From NCBI GenBank assembly GCA_046330255.1, contig JAXLTC010000004.1, forward strand, positions 1-22,015: a DNA stretch of 22,015 bases, in the 5' to 3' direction. This document shows positions 1 to 6,941 of this stretch, one piece after another. This DNA is from JBBSBL01 sp046330255 (GTDB lineage: Bacteria > Actinomycetota > Thermoleophilia > Solirubrobacterales > Solirubrobacteraceae). Positions within the stretch are counted from its first letter, which is position 1. Each line of letters begins with the position of its first letter. A program made the translations under genes and the position numbers. The notes under the pieces are model-generated. The model saw only the letters and a list, made by a program, of their open reading frames with translations, did not search any database and was not told the origin of the DNA.

Positions 1-2
1 AG

Positions 3-1217
3 GAGTTCGGGGACGAGGAGGACGGCGGCGACGTCGTCGACCTCCAGGAGTCCGCGGACGACGCGCCGATCGTCAAGCTCGTCCACTCGATCATCGCCGA
101 AGCGGCAGAGCGAGGGGCCTCCGACGTGCACTTCGAGCCGGAGGGGCGCGAGATGCGCGTGCGCTTCCGGATCGACGGGGTGCTGGCGACCGGCACGACC
201 GTCCCCGCGCGCATGGTCTCCGGCGTCGTCTCGCGCATCAAGATCATGGCCGAGCTCGACATCGCCGAGCGCCGCGTCCCGCAGGACGGCCGCGTGTCCC
301 TGACCATCGAGGGCCGTCACGTCGACGTGCGCATCGTCACGCTGCCGAGCGTGCACGGCGAGTCGGTCGTGCTGCGGATCCTCGACAAGGAGTCGGTGGT
401 CCTCGACCTCGACAAGCTCGGCATGGGCCCCGAGGACCGCGAGCGCTACGAGCGCGCGTTCTCCCAGTCCTACGGCGCCGTGCTGGTGACCGGCCCGACC
501 GGCTCGGGCAAGTCGACCACGCTGTACGCCTCGCTCGGCGAGCTGAACACGCCCGACAAGAACATCATCACGATCGAGGATCCCGTCGAGTACCAGCTCG
601 AGGGAGTCACCCAGGTGCAGGTCAACCCGAAGGCGGGCCTCACGTTCGCCACGGGCCTGCGCTCGATGATGCGCGCCGACCCCGACATCATCATGGTCGG
701 CGAGATCCGCGACTCGGAGACCGCGCAGATCGCGATCGAGGGCGCGCTGACGGGGCACCTCGTGCTCTCGACGCTGCACACCAACGACGCGCCGACCGCG
801 ATCACGCGGCTGATCGAGATGGGGATCGAGCCGTTCCTGGTCGCCTCCGCGATCGATTGCGTGGTCGCCCAGCGCCTCGCGCGAACGCTGTGCTCCACCT
901 GCAAGCGGCGCGTGCTGGTCCCCGCGGAGACGCTCAAGGAGCACGGCTTCAACATCGGCTACGACCTCGAGGCCTACGACGCGACCGGCTGCGGGCGCTG
1001 CGGCGGCATGGGCTACAAGGGGCGCCTCGGCCTCTACGAGGTGATGTCGGTCACCGAGGAGATCAGCCAGCTCGTGCTCGAGCGCGCGCCGGCCGACTCG
1101 ATCCTCGAGCTGGCCCTGGCCCAGGGCATGCGGCGCCTGCGCGACGACGGCCTGGAGAAGGTCCGCGCGGGGCTCACCTCGGTGGCCGAGATATCGCGGG
1201 TAACGGGATCGGGATGA
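3..1217 (+). CDS. pilB: Type IV pilus assembly ATPase PilB (GspE family), 5' truncated
   Basis: This is the hexameric extension ATPase that powers pilin polymerisation at the cytoplasmic face of the pilus base. The frame is open to the left window edge, so only about 404 C-terminal residues are present; the N-terminal N1/MshEN-type region is missing. Visible in order: the N2 domain signature APIVKLVHSII followed by GASDVHFEP, the Walker A box GPTGSGKST (window residues about 164-172), the Walker B/Asp box DPDIIMVGEIRD, the His box GHLVLSTLHTND, and a tetracysteine zinc site (CSTC at 297-300 and CGRC at 330-333) typical of PilB/GspE and absent from PilT. An internal GTG at 126 is not the start, because conserved N2 sequence continues upstream of it. 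It is followed closely by pilT, and an operon with pilT and pilC is likely. Confidence 0.95.
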   Translation, partial: EFGDEEDGGDVVDLQESADDAPIVKLVHSIIAEAAERGASDVHFEPEGREMRVRFRIDGVLATGTTVPARMVSGVVSRIKIMAELDIAERRVPQDGRVSLTIEGRHVDVRIVTLPSVHGESVVLRILDKESVVLDLDKLGMGPEDRERYERAFSQSYGAVLVTGPTGSGKSTTLYASLGELNTPDKNIITIEDPVEYQLEGVTQVQVNPKAGLTFATGLRSMMRADPDIIMVGEIRDSETAQIAIEGALTGHLVLSTLHTNDAPTAITRLIEMGIEPFLVASAIDCVVAQRLARTLCSTCKRRVLVPAETLKEHGFNIGYDLEAYDATGCGRCGGMGYKGRLGLYEVMSVTEEISQLVLERAPADSILELALAQGMRRLRDDGLEKVRAGLTSVAEISRVTGSG

Positions 1218-1237
1218 GCTGCCGATAGAGGGTGGGA

Positions 1238-2317
1238 ATGAGCGTCGACTTCGCCGAGATCGTCCTGGAGGTCGTCGACCGACGCGCCTCCGACCTCCAC
1301 CTCACCGCCGGCGTTCCGCCGATGGTGCGCGTCCGCGGGCGCCTCTCCCCGCTGGAGGGCTACCCCGCGCTGACCCCGACGGACACGCGCGAGATCGTCT
1401 ACTCGATCCTGTCCAACGACCAGCGGCAGCGCTTCGAGACCGAGTGGCAGATCGACTTCGCCTACGCGATCCCGAACACGGCCCGCTTCCGCGTCAACGC
1501 GTACTTCCAGCGCGCGGCCGTCGGCGCCGCCTTCCGCCTGATCCCCGCGGAGATCCAGAGCCTCGACACGCTCGGGCTGCCCCCGGCCGTGCACGACTTC
1601 GCTACCCGCCCGCGCGGGCTCGTGCTCGTCACCGGGCCGACCGGCTCGGGCAAGTCGACGACGCTCGCCTCGGTGCTCGACCTCGTCAACGAGACGCGCG
1701 AAGAGCACATCATGACGATCGAGGACCCGATCGAGTTCCTGCACGGGCACAAGAAGTGCATCGTCAACCAGCGCGAGCTCGGCGCCGACGCGACGACCTT
1801 CGGGTCGGCGCTGAAGGCCGCGCTGCGCCAGGACCCCGACGTGATCCTCGTCGGCGAGATGCGCGACCTGGAGACCATCCGCACCGCGATCACCGCGGCG
1901 GAGACCGGGCACCTCGTGTTCGCCACGCTGCACACGCAGGACACCCCGCAGACCGTCGACCGCATCATCGACGTGTTCCCGGCCGAGCAGCAGGGTCAGG
2001 TGCGAGTGCAGCTCGCGGTCTCGCTGCAGGGCATCCTCACCCAGCAGCTCCTGCCGACCGCGGACGGCTCGGGGCGCTGCGTCGCCGTCGAGGTCCTGAT
2101 CCCGACTCCCGCGGTGCGCAACCTGATCCGCGAGGGCAAGACCCACCAGATCTACTCCGTGCTGCAGACCGGCGGCGCGCACGGCATGCAGACGATGGAC
2201 ACCGCGCTCGCGGGCCTGGTCCGCGCGGGCAAGATCACGCGCCAGCTCGCCGAGGCGCGCTCGACGACGCCCGAGGAGCTGCGGCGGCTGCTCGGCTCGA
2301 TGCCGCTCGCCGCCTGA
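1238..2317 (+). CDS. pilT: Type IV pilus retraction ATPase PilT
   Basis: The retraction motor depolymerises the pilus and drives twitching, adhesion force or DNA uptake. The 359-residue length is normal for PilT. Features are the N-terminal motif HLTAGVPPMVRVRGRL, Walker A GPTGSGKST (about 133-141), Walker B DPDVILVGEMRDLET (about 200), the His box GHLVFATLHTQD, and the PilT-diagnostic C-terminal segment NLIREGKTHQI followed by GMQTMDTAL. It lacks the tetracysteine zinc site of PilB. I chose the ATG at 1238 over the GTG at 1232 because a purine-rich GAGGGTGG lies just upstream of the ATG and the protein then begins MSVDFAEI. The gene starts 20 nt after pilB ends, and pilC starts 4 nt after it stops, so the three are probably co-transcribed. 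Confidence 0.95.
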   Translation: MSVDFAEIVLEVVDRRASDLHLTAGVPPMVRVRGRLSPLEGYPALTPTDTREIVYSILSNDQRQRFETEWQIDFAYAIPNTARFRVNAYFQRAAVGAAFRLIPAEIQSLDTLGLPPAVHDFATRPRGLVLVTGPTGSGKSTTLASVLDLVNETREEHIMTIEDPIEFLHGHKKCIVNQRELGADATTFGSALKAALRQDPDVILVGEMRDLETIRTAITAAETGHLVFATLHTQDTPQTVDRIIDVFPAEQQGQVRVQLAVSLQGILTQQLLPTADGSGRCVAVEVLIPTPAVRNLIREGKTHQIYSVLQTGGAHGMQTMDTALAGLVRAGKITRQLAEARSTTPEELRRLLGSMPLAA

Positions 2318-2321
2318 CGCG

Positions 2322-3530
2322 ATGGCCACGTTCGTCTTCCGCGCCATCGACGTCGCCGGCGCCGCCTCGAAGGGGGAGGTGGAGGCGACGAGCAAGCAGG
2401 CCGTCGCCGACCAGCTCAAGGCGCGCGGCCTGATCGTCGTCGACATCTCCGACAAGCACAGCTCGAAGGAGCTCAACCTCGAGTTCATGCAGCGGGTCAA
2501 GGCGAAGGACCTGACCATCATGACCCGCCAGCTGGCGACGATGGTGTCCTCCGGCATGACGCTGCTGCGGGCGCTGTACGTGCTCGAGAACCAGACCGAC
2601 TCGAAGATGCTGAAGGAGACGCTGGTCGCCGTCCGCAAGGACGTCGAGGCGGGCCTGCTGCTCTCCGACGCGCTCGAGCGCCACCCGAAGGTGTTCACGC
2701 CGCTCTACGTCGCGATGGTGCGCGCCGGCGAGACCGGCGGCGTGCTCGAGGAGTCCCTGCTGCGCACGGCCGACCAGCTCGAGAAGGACGACTCGCTGCG
2801 CCGGCAGATCCGCGCCGCGATGATGTACCCCGCCGTCATCATCACGTTCGCGATGATCGTGCTGCTGGCGCTCGTCGCGTTCCTGGTCCCGATCTTCGCC
2901 AAGGTCTTCGAGCAGTTCGACGCGAAGCTGCCCGCGCTGACCCAGTTCACCGTCGGGCTCTCGCACATCGTCACCCAGCAGTGGTACCTGATGATCGCGG
3001 TGGTCGTGATCGTGGTGGTCTCGTTCCGCCAGTGGAAGCGCTCCTCCTGGGGGCGCCCGCAGTGGGACCGCTTCCGCCTGCGCATCCCGTTCAAGATCGG
3101 CGACGTCGTGCAGAAGGTCTCGCTCGCGCGCTGGTCGCGGACGCTGTCGACGCTCGTCTCCAGCGGCGTGCCGATCCTCCAGGCGATCGAGATCACCGGC
3201 AAGACCGCCGGCAACTCGGTCGTCGAGCGCTCGATGGAAGCCGTGATCGAGTCGGTCAAGGGCGGGGGAACGATCGCCGCGCCGCTCAAGCAGGCGCCCG
3301 TGTTCCCGCCGATGGTGGCCTACATGGTCGGCGTCGGCGAGGAGACCGGCGCGCTCGACCACATGCTCGCCAAGGTCGCGGACTTCTACGAGGACGAGGT
3401 CGCGGCCGCCGTCAAGGCGCTGACCTCGATCCTCGAGCCGGTGATGATCATCCTCGTCGGCGGCATCGTCGGGTTCATCGTCGTGTCGATGTACCTGCCG
3501 CTCTTCAAGGTCTACGACAACATCAAGTAG
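2322..3530 (+). CDS. pilC: Type IV pilus inner-membrane platform protein PilC (GspF family)
   Basis: This polytopic membrane protein forms the platform that PilB and PilT act on. The 402 residues carry two T2SF/GspF domains. The first (about 65-190) contains the motif LATMVSSGMTLLRAL and ends in a hydrophobic segment at about 166-195. The second (about 268-390) repeats the theme with LSTLVSSGVPILQAIEI and ends in the last membrane helix at about 370-394. A middle helix lies near 222-236. The conserved cytoplasmic signature RAGETGGVLEESL and its second-domain equivalent GVGEETGALDHML are both present. The N-terminal segment MATFVFRAIDVAG is the usual PilC start. No prepilin peptidase, major pilin or PilMNO gene follows, which is where they often lie in other bacteria. 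Confidence 0.95.
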   Translation: MATFVFRAIDVAGAASKGEVEATSKQAVADQLKARGLIVVDISDKHSSKELNLEFMQRVKAKDLTIMTRQLATMVSSGMTLLRALYVLENQTDSKMLKETLVAVRKDVEAGLLLSDALERHPKVFTPLYVAMVRAGETGGVLEESLLRTADQLEKDDSLRRQIRAAMMYPAVIITFAMIVLLALVAFLVPIFAKVFEQFDAKLPALTQFTVGLSHIVTQQWYLMIAVVVIVVVSFRQWKRSSWGRPQWDRFRLRIPFKIGDVVQKVSLARWSRTLSTLVSSGVPILQAIEITGKTAGNSVVERSMEAVIESVKGGGTIAAPLKQAPVFPPMVAYMVGVGEETGALDHMLAKVADFYEDEVAAAVKALTSILEPVMIILVGGIVGFIVVSMYLPLFKVYDNIK

Positions 3531-3547
3531 GCCCGTCTGAAGGCGTA

Positions 3548-3566
3548 ACGCATGCGCAGCATGCGT
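3548..3566 (+). promoter_or_regulatory. Perfect inverted repeat, candidate antitoxin operator
   Basis: The site has 8-bp arms ACGCATGC and GCATGCGT around a 3-nt GCA spacer. It sits 21 bp before the antitoxin ATG and just upstream of a -10-like TAGCAT. Ribbon-helix-helix antitoxins usually bind such palindromes to repress their own operon. Binding is inferred, while the repeat itself is visible. Confidence 0.6.
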
Positions 3567-3571
3567 AGTGA

Positions 3572-3577
3572 TAGCAT
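3572..3577 (+). promoter_or_regulatory. -10-like box TAGCAT for the toxin-antitoxin operon
   Basis: TAGCAT fits the actinobacterial TAnnnT pattern. It lies 10 nt before the antitoxin ATG, with no Shine-Dalgarno between, which suggests a leaderless or nearly leaderless mRNA. No clear -35 element is seen; the upstream position is occupied by the palindrome. Confidence 0.45.
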
Positions 3578-3587
3578 CGACGGACCG

Positions 3588-3812
3588 ATGCCGAACGTCC
3601 AGATCCGCGACGTTCCCGATGACGTCCACAGGCGCCTGAAGTCGCAAGCGGCCCTGGCGGGCCAGTCGCTGAACGAGTTCCTGCTCGCGCGCGTCGCCGA
3701 GCTCGCGCGGTTGCCGACGTTGCCCGAGCTGGCCGAGCGCATTCGCGAGCGCGCGCCGTACGAGGGACCGTCCAGCGCGGACCTGGTGCGCACGGCGCGT
3801 GATCGGCGCTGA
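3588..3812 (+). CDS. Ribbon-helix-helix antitoxin (FitA/VapB-like)
   Basis: This 74-residue protein opens with the ribbon-helix-helix signature NVQIRDVPDDVHRRLKSQAA, followed by AGQSLNEFLLARVAELA. This is the DNA-binding N-terminus of FitA/VapB-type antitoxins. The C-terminal half (residues about 45-74, with ELAERIRERAPYEG) would be the toxin-wrapping tail. Antitoxins of this type neutralise a PIN-domain RNase and repress their own operon. An in-frame ATG at 3552 exists, but it would place the start inside the palindrome and add residues before the usual MPNVQIRDVP start, so 3588 is preferred. The stop codon overlaps the first codon of the toxin frame by 4 nt (CTGA). Confidence 0.85.
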   Translation: MPNVQIRDVPDDVHRRLKSQAALAGQSLNEFLLARVAELARLPTLPELAERIRERAPYEGPSSADLVRTARDRR

Positions 3813-4228
3813 TCGTCGTCGATGCCTCAGCGCTGATCGACTTCCTCGTCGGCCGGGAGCCGGCTGTGGACGCGGTGCTGCGCTCGAGCGCGGGCCGGGA
3901 GCACGAGCCGCTTCATGCGCCCGAGCTGATCGACCCGGAGACGCTGAACGGCCTGCGGCTCATGACCCTGGGCGCGCGCCTGGACGAGCGCCGGGCGACC
4001 GAGGCCGCGGCCGACCTCGAGCGCGTGCCGCTCGTGCGCTATCCGCACGCGCCGCTGCGCCCGCGCATATGGGCCCTGCGGCATCAGCTGACGGCCTACG
4101 ATGCGAGCTACCTCGCGCTTGCCGAGGCACTGGACGGCGCGACCCTCATGACAGCGGACTCCGGGCTCGCGGCGAGAGCCCGTGGCCCCCTCGGCGCAGG
4201 CCGCGTCGAGCTCGTAGGGGCCCGTTAG
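3809..4228 (+). CDS. PIN-domain RNase toxin (VapC/FitB-like) with apparent CTG start
   Basis: PIN toxins are Mg-dependent ribonucleases held inactive by their antitoxin. Read from CTG 3809, the frame gives 139 residues with the full acidic set: the first Asp in VVDASALID, a Glu in APELIDPETLNGLR, an Asp in LTAYDASYLALAEAL, and the last Asp in MTADSGLAARA. The frame has a stop codon at 3800-3802, and no ATG, GTG or TTG occurs before the first conserved Asp. The only conventional start, GTG at 3866, would remove about 19 residues including that Asp. CTG 3809 overlaps the antitoxin stop as CTGA, exactly where family members usually have ATGA. The toxin therefore either uses a coupled CTG start or has lost its start codon. 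The family assignment is firm; whether the gene is expressed is uncertain. Confidence 0.75.
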   Translation: MIVVDASALIDFLVGREPAVDAVLRSSAGREHEPLHAPELIDPETLNGLRLMTLGARLDERRATEAAADLERVPLVRYPHAPLRPRIWALRHQLTAYDASYLALAEALDGATLMTADSGLAARARGPLGAGRVELVGAR

Positions 4229-4238
4229 CGCCCGTAGG

Positions 4239-4946
4239 TCAGCCGCGCCCGGTCGTGGCGGCGAGCGCACGCTCGAGCACCGGCGCGACCGCCGCCCAGC
4301 GCCGTGGCGGCGCGGCGCCGACGTACACCGTCGTCCCGCCCGCGCCGTGAACGATGCAGGCGAGCTCCTCGTAGTGGGCGCGGGTTGTCGTCGAGTAGGT
4401 GTCGAGCACGCACGAGCCTGCGCCGGAGCCGATCCTCAGGCCGGAGGCGGCGGCGAGCAGGCGCACGTCGCGGTCGCCCTCGGCCGCGTTGTGCGCGGGC
4501 CGGAACCGGCGCCAGTTCCCGATCGACTCGGCGCCCGAGCGCGGGGTCGCGTTGAGGTAGCCGGCGATCGCGCCGCCGCGCGCGCCCAGCGCGGCGGTCG
4601 CGCTGCCCGCGTCGCCCGGGATGCGCCGCCAGCCAGGCGGGTAGGGGAGGGTGGCGCCCGTCGCCGTGCGCGCCTGCGACCACCCGCGCGGCGCGACCGC
4701 CGGGCGCAGCGAGGCGAAAACCGCCGCATCCCCGCTCACGGCTGACGCCGGCCCGCCCGGGACGCCGATCGCGCTCGAGCCGGCCGCGATCAACGTGACG
4801 AGCAGGGCCGCGGCGAGCAGGCCCAGCGCGAGCGGCAGGCCCCAGCCGAGGCGCCGCTCGGCCGCGGTCGGTCCGGCGCCGCCGGCCGGCGCCGCCCGGG
4901 CGCCGGCCGGCCGCCGGGCGGAGCGCTCAGATCGCGCCGTCGCCAT
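4239..4946 (-). CDS. Membrane-anchored protein of unknown function, PsbP/LpqN-like extracytoplasmic domain possible
   Basis: The 235-residue product has a basic, Ala/Pro-rich cytoplasmic N-terminus (1-33), one transmembrane helix at about 34-56 (GWGLPLALGLLAAALLVTLI), and an exported domain of about 175 residues. That domain contains LPYPPGWRRIPGD, a pattern seen at the start of PsbP/MOG1-like lipoprotein domains, and two Cys residues (SCVLDTYS and LACIVHG) that could form a disulfide. I do not recognise a specific family. The ATG at 4946 overlaps the 3' end of the upstream lipoprotein gene by 20 bp, so translational coupling is likely. It is the last gene of a three-gene minus-strand cluster and converges on the toxin gene with a 10-bp gap. 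Confidence 0.75.
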   Translation of the reverse strand: MATARSERSARRPAGARAAPAGGAGPTAAERRLGWGLPLALGLLAAALLVTLIAAGSSAIGVPGGPASAVSGDAAVFASLRPAVAPRGWSQARTATGATLPYPPGWRRIPGDAGSATAALGARGGAIAGYLNATPRSGAESIGNWRRFRPAHNAAEGDRDVRLLAAASGLRIGSGAGSCVLDTYSTTTRAHYEELACIVHGAGGTTVYVGAAPPRRWAAVAPVLERALAATTGRG

Positions 4947-5214
4947 CGCTGGGCCCGCCGCTGTTGTCCGCGTCGTGGTCCCCGCCGCCGTGCTGCGGGA
5001 TCGCGCTCGCCGGGGGAGCGGACGCCTTGGCGGACGAGGCTCCCGTCGAGGACGGCGACCCCATCGAGGGCGCCGGCTTCGCGGCGTGGGACGACGACCC
5101 GCCGCCGCAGCCCGCCACGGCGATCGCACCGATCACCGCTACCAGCGCGACCGCCTGCAGCGGGCGCGCTCCGCGGGGCAGCGTTCCGCCGCCGCTAGAC
5201 GAGGCCGTCGCCAT
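4927..5214 (-). CDS. Small lipoprotein with Asp/Gly-rich C-terminal tail
   Basis: The 95-residue protein has a hydrophobic signal ending in the lipobox VAGC (Cys36), so it should be lipidated and anchored outside the membrane. After the Cys comes a low-complexity Ser/Ala/Pro/Lys linker. The tail HGGGDHDADNSGGPSDGDG is nearly identical to the tail of the adjacent upstream gene (HGGGDHDSDNRGGPSDGDG). Acidic Asp/Gly tails of this kind could bind calcium or another divalent ion, but this is speculative. Its start ATG 5214 lies inside the last codons of the upstream gene (20-bp overlap), and its own end overlaps the next start the same way. No enzymatic domain is visible. Confidence 0.75.
   Translation of the reverse strand: MATASSSGGGTLPRGARPLQAVALVAVIGAIAVAGCGGGSSSHAAKPAPSMGSPSSTGASSAKASAPPASAIPQHGGGDHDADNSGGPSDGDGAI
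4936..5001. repeat. 66-bp direct repeat, copy A
   Basis: By my alignment it matches copy B (5204-5269) at 60 of 66 positions, with no gaps. On the minus strand it encodes the Asp/Gly-rich tail of the lipoprotein and, in another frame, the start codon of the following gene. Confidence 0.9.
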
Positions 5215-5434
5215 CGCTCGGCCCTCCGCGGTTGTCGCTGTCGTGGTCCCCGCCGCCGTGCTGCGGGATGCCGCGGTGGTGGATCGTGCGGTGATGGACG
5301 GCGTGATGGGTGTGGTGCCGGCGGTGGTGCCGGCTTCGGTGATGCGCCGAGGCGGCGCTCACCGGCACCGCGGCCGACGCCACGACCAGGACGAGAGCGC
5401 CTGCCCGGGTCGTCTTGATGAGCGGAATCGTCAT
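5195..5434 (-). CDS. Secreted histidine-rich small protein
   Basis: The 79-residue protein starts at ATG 5434, preceded by a GAGAGGAG ribosome-binding sequence about 11 nt upstream, one of the few in this window. A signal peptide spans about 1-30 (hydrophobic core GALVLVVASAAVPVSAASA). The mature part begins with a run of His-His pairs (HHRSRHHRRHHTHHAVHH), about 14 His in all, and ends in the Asp/Gly tail HGGGDHDSDNRGGPSDGDG. Paired His plus acidic residues suggest binding of zinc, nickel or copper in the envelope, by analogy with His-rich metal-binding proteins; this is inference. First gene of the three-gene overlapping cluster. The small size and low complexity lower certainty, but the signal peptide, RBS and overlap support it. 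Confidence 0.7.
   Translation of the reverse strand: MTIPLIKTTRAGALVLVVASAAVPVSAASAHHRSRHHRRHHTHHAVHHRTIHHRGIPQHGGGDHDSDNRGGPSDGDGLV
5204..5269. repeat. 66-bp direct repeat, copy B
   Basis: Same length as copy A (4936-5001) with six mismatches. It encodes the tail of the His-rich protein and, in the +1 frame, the ATG GCG ACG start of the lipoprotein. The duplication thus copied a stop/start overlap along with the tail. Confidence 0.9.
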
Positions 5435-5586
5435 GCTGGTTGGTCTCCTCTCCGCCGTGCGGCCGCGTCTCGCGGTCCGGCGGCGTGCTTGGTGGGGTGG
5501 TTGCGGCGGTAGGACACCGCCACGCGCCCGCGCGTTCCCCGCGCTCGCGACCCCAACCTGATCCCAACATCCGCCGTGGCCTGCGC

Positions 5587-5592
5587 GATAAT
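5587..5592 (+). promoter_or_regulatory. -10-like box GATAAT before the methyltransferase
   Basis: GATAAT is close to TATAAT. It is 8 nt before ATG 5601, with no Shine-Dalgarno, which suggests a leaderless transcript. No convincing -35 is seen. The rest of 5435-5600 holds the divergent upstream region of the minus-strand cluster and nothing else I can name. Confidence 0.45.
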
Positions 5593-5600
5593 CGCCGGCG

Positions 5601-6371
5601 ATGGGCGAGCAATCACCCGGGCACGTCGAGCGCAACCGGGCCCAGTGGGACCGCTGGGCCGCCGACTACGAGGAGCCGGGCCGGCGCCACTGGGCGGCGG
5701 CGGAGCCGAGCTGGGGGATCTGGGGGGTGCCGGAGTCCGAGCTGCGGATGCTCCCCGGCGACGCGACCGGGCTGGACGCGATCGAGCTCGGCTGCGGGAC
5801 CGCGTACGTCTCGGCCTGGCTGGCTCGCCGCGGCGCGCGGCCGGTCGGGATCGACAACTCCCCGGCCCAGCTCCAGACCGCCCGCAGCCTGCAGGCGGAG
5901 CACGGCCTCGAGTTCCCGCTGCTGCACGGCAACGCGGAGGAGGTCCCGCTCCCGGGCGACAGCTTCGACTTCGCGATCTCGGAGTACGGGGCGAGCATCT
6001 GGTGCGACCCGCACCGCTGGATTCCCGAGGCCGCCAGGTTGCTGCGGCCGGGTGGGCGCCTGGTGTTCCTCGTCAACACGCCGCTGCTGATCGCCTGCCA
6101 GCCGGACGAGGAGGACGGGGCGGCCGTAGAGCGCCTGCTGCGTCCCCTGTTCGACATGCACCGGATCACGTGGTCCGACGACGACTCGGTCGAGTTCCAC
6201 CTCCCGCACGGCGAGCTGATCCGGGTCCTGCGCGACAGCGGCTTCGAGATCGAGGAGTTGATCGAGGTGCGTCCGCCCGCCGGCGCGAGCACCCGCTACC
6301 CGTGGGTCCCGCTCGAGTGGGCGCGGAACTGGCCGTGCGAGGAGGTCTGGAAGGCGCGGCGCGAGGGGTAG
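5601..6371 (+). CDS. Class I SAM-dependent methyltransferase
   Basis: The 256-residue protein has the Rossmann-type methyltransferase fold. Motif I is ELGCGTAYVSAWLARRG (from residue 62). The acidic residue ending strand 2 is in GIDNSP (Asp85), followed by QLQTARSL. The post-motif region LLHGNAEEVPLPGDSFDFAISEYG gives the adenine-binding Asp/Ala site, and the RLLRPGGRLVFLVNTP segment is the usual motif III. The N-terminus HVERNRAQWDRWAADYEEPGR is typical of the Methyltransf_11/25 group. Substrate cannot be told from sequence. It stands alone on the plus strand, divergent from the His-rich cluster and convergent with the GNAT gene. Confidence 0.9.
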   Translation: MGEQSPGHVERNRAQWDRWAADYEEPGRRHWAAAEPSWGIWGVPESELRMLPGDATGLDAIELGCGTAYVSAWLARRGARPVGIDNSPAQLQTARSLQAEHGLEFPLLHGNAEEVPLPGDSFDFAISEYGASIWCDPHRWIPEAARLLRPGGRLVFLVNTPLLIACQPDEEDGAAVERLLRPLFDMHRITWSDDDSVEFHLPHGELIRVLRDSGFEIEELIEVRPPAGASTRYPWVPLEWARNWPCEEVWKARREG

Positions 6372-6374
6372 GGG

Positions 6375-6393
6375 CGGGCCGCGCTTCGGCCCG
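6375..6393. terminator. Hairpin between convergent genes, possible bidirectional terminator
   Basis: A perfect 7-bp stem (CGGGCCG/CGGCCCG) with a 5-nt loop lies in the 29-bp gap between two convergent stops. There is no U-tract, as is common in high-GC actinobacteria, so the terminator role is inferred from position. Confidence 0.55.
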
Positions 6394-6400
6394 GCGCGTG

Positions 6401-6928
6401 TCAGCCGCCCGGGCTCAGGTCGACGACGACATCCAGCGCTCCGGTCCCCCGCTCCCGCGACACCTCGGGGCCGAGGCGGCGCAGGATGCCGAGCATCTCG
6501 TCGTTGCCGGCCAGCATCAGGCCGCTCGCGTAGCGGATGCCCTCGGCTCGCGCGCGCTCGGCCAGGCGCTCGCAGAGCAGCGTGCCGATCCCCGCGCCCT
6601 GCCAGTCGTCGAGCACCACGGCGGCGATCTCGGCGTGGTCCCGCGCGTCCGGGGAGCGGATGTAGCGGGCCACGGCGACCCCCTCGCCGGTGTCGGCGCG
6701 CAGGGCGACCAGCGCCTCGTGGTCGTGGTGGTCGACGTCCACGAAGTAGGCGATCTGCTGCTCGGTGAGGTGCTCGGTGGGCGTCAGGAAGCGCCGGTAA
6801 CGCGCCTCGTCGCTGAGGTGCGCGAAGCCCGTGCGCAGGGCCTCGGCGTCGCCCGCCGCGATCGGGCGCACCCGGATGGCGCGGCCGTCCGCGAGCTCGA
6901 CGTCCTCCGGGTACGAGCGGGCCGTCAC
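6401..6928 (-). CDS. GNAT-family N-acetyltransferase
   Basis: The 175-residue protein matches the GCN5-related acetyltransferase fold. An N-terminal strand (GRAIRVRPIAAGDAEALRTGF) is followed by the acetyl-CoA pyrophosphate loop in motif A, VVLDDWQGAGIGTLLCERL (Q110-G-A-G-I-G115), and a motif B region around GIRYASGLMLAGNDEML. The LSDEARYRRFLTP segment resembles stand-alone relatives of the GNAT domain found on acetyl-CoA synthetase-like and protein-lysine acetyltransferases, so a protein substrate is possible but unproven. The start is GTG 6928, 13 bp after the end of the frameshifted discoidin gene, so the two may share a transcript. No Shine-Dalgarno is evident. Confidence 0.88.
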   Translation of the reverse strand: MTARSYPEDVELADGRAIRVRPIAAGDAEALRTGFAHLSDEARYRRFLTPTEHLTEQQIAYFVDVDHHDHEALVALRADTGEGVAVARYIRSPDARDHAEIAAVVLDDWQGAGIGTLLCERLAERARAEGIRYASGLMLAGNDEMLGILRRLGPEVSRERGTGALDVVVDLSPGG

Positions 6929-6941
6929 CGGCCGGCGGGGC

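Noticed and set aside
1232..1240. GTG 1232 as pilT start
   Set aside because: It adds only two residues and lies within the purine-rich sequence likely to serve as ribosome-binding site for ATG 1238.
1034..2698. Long open frame on the minus strand opposite pilT and pilC
   Set aside because: It is antisense to clearly recognised pilus genes; its translation is Arg/Ser/His-rich low complexity with no domain, a usual effect of high GC.
3866..4228. Short PIN toxin starting at GTG 3866
   Set aside because: It would lack the first beta strand and the first catalytic Asp, which are encoded intact just upstream in the same frame.
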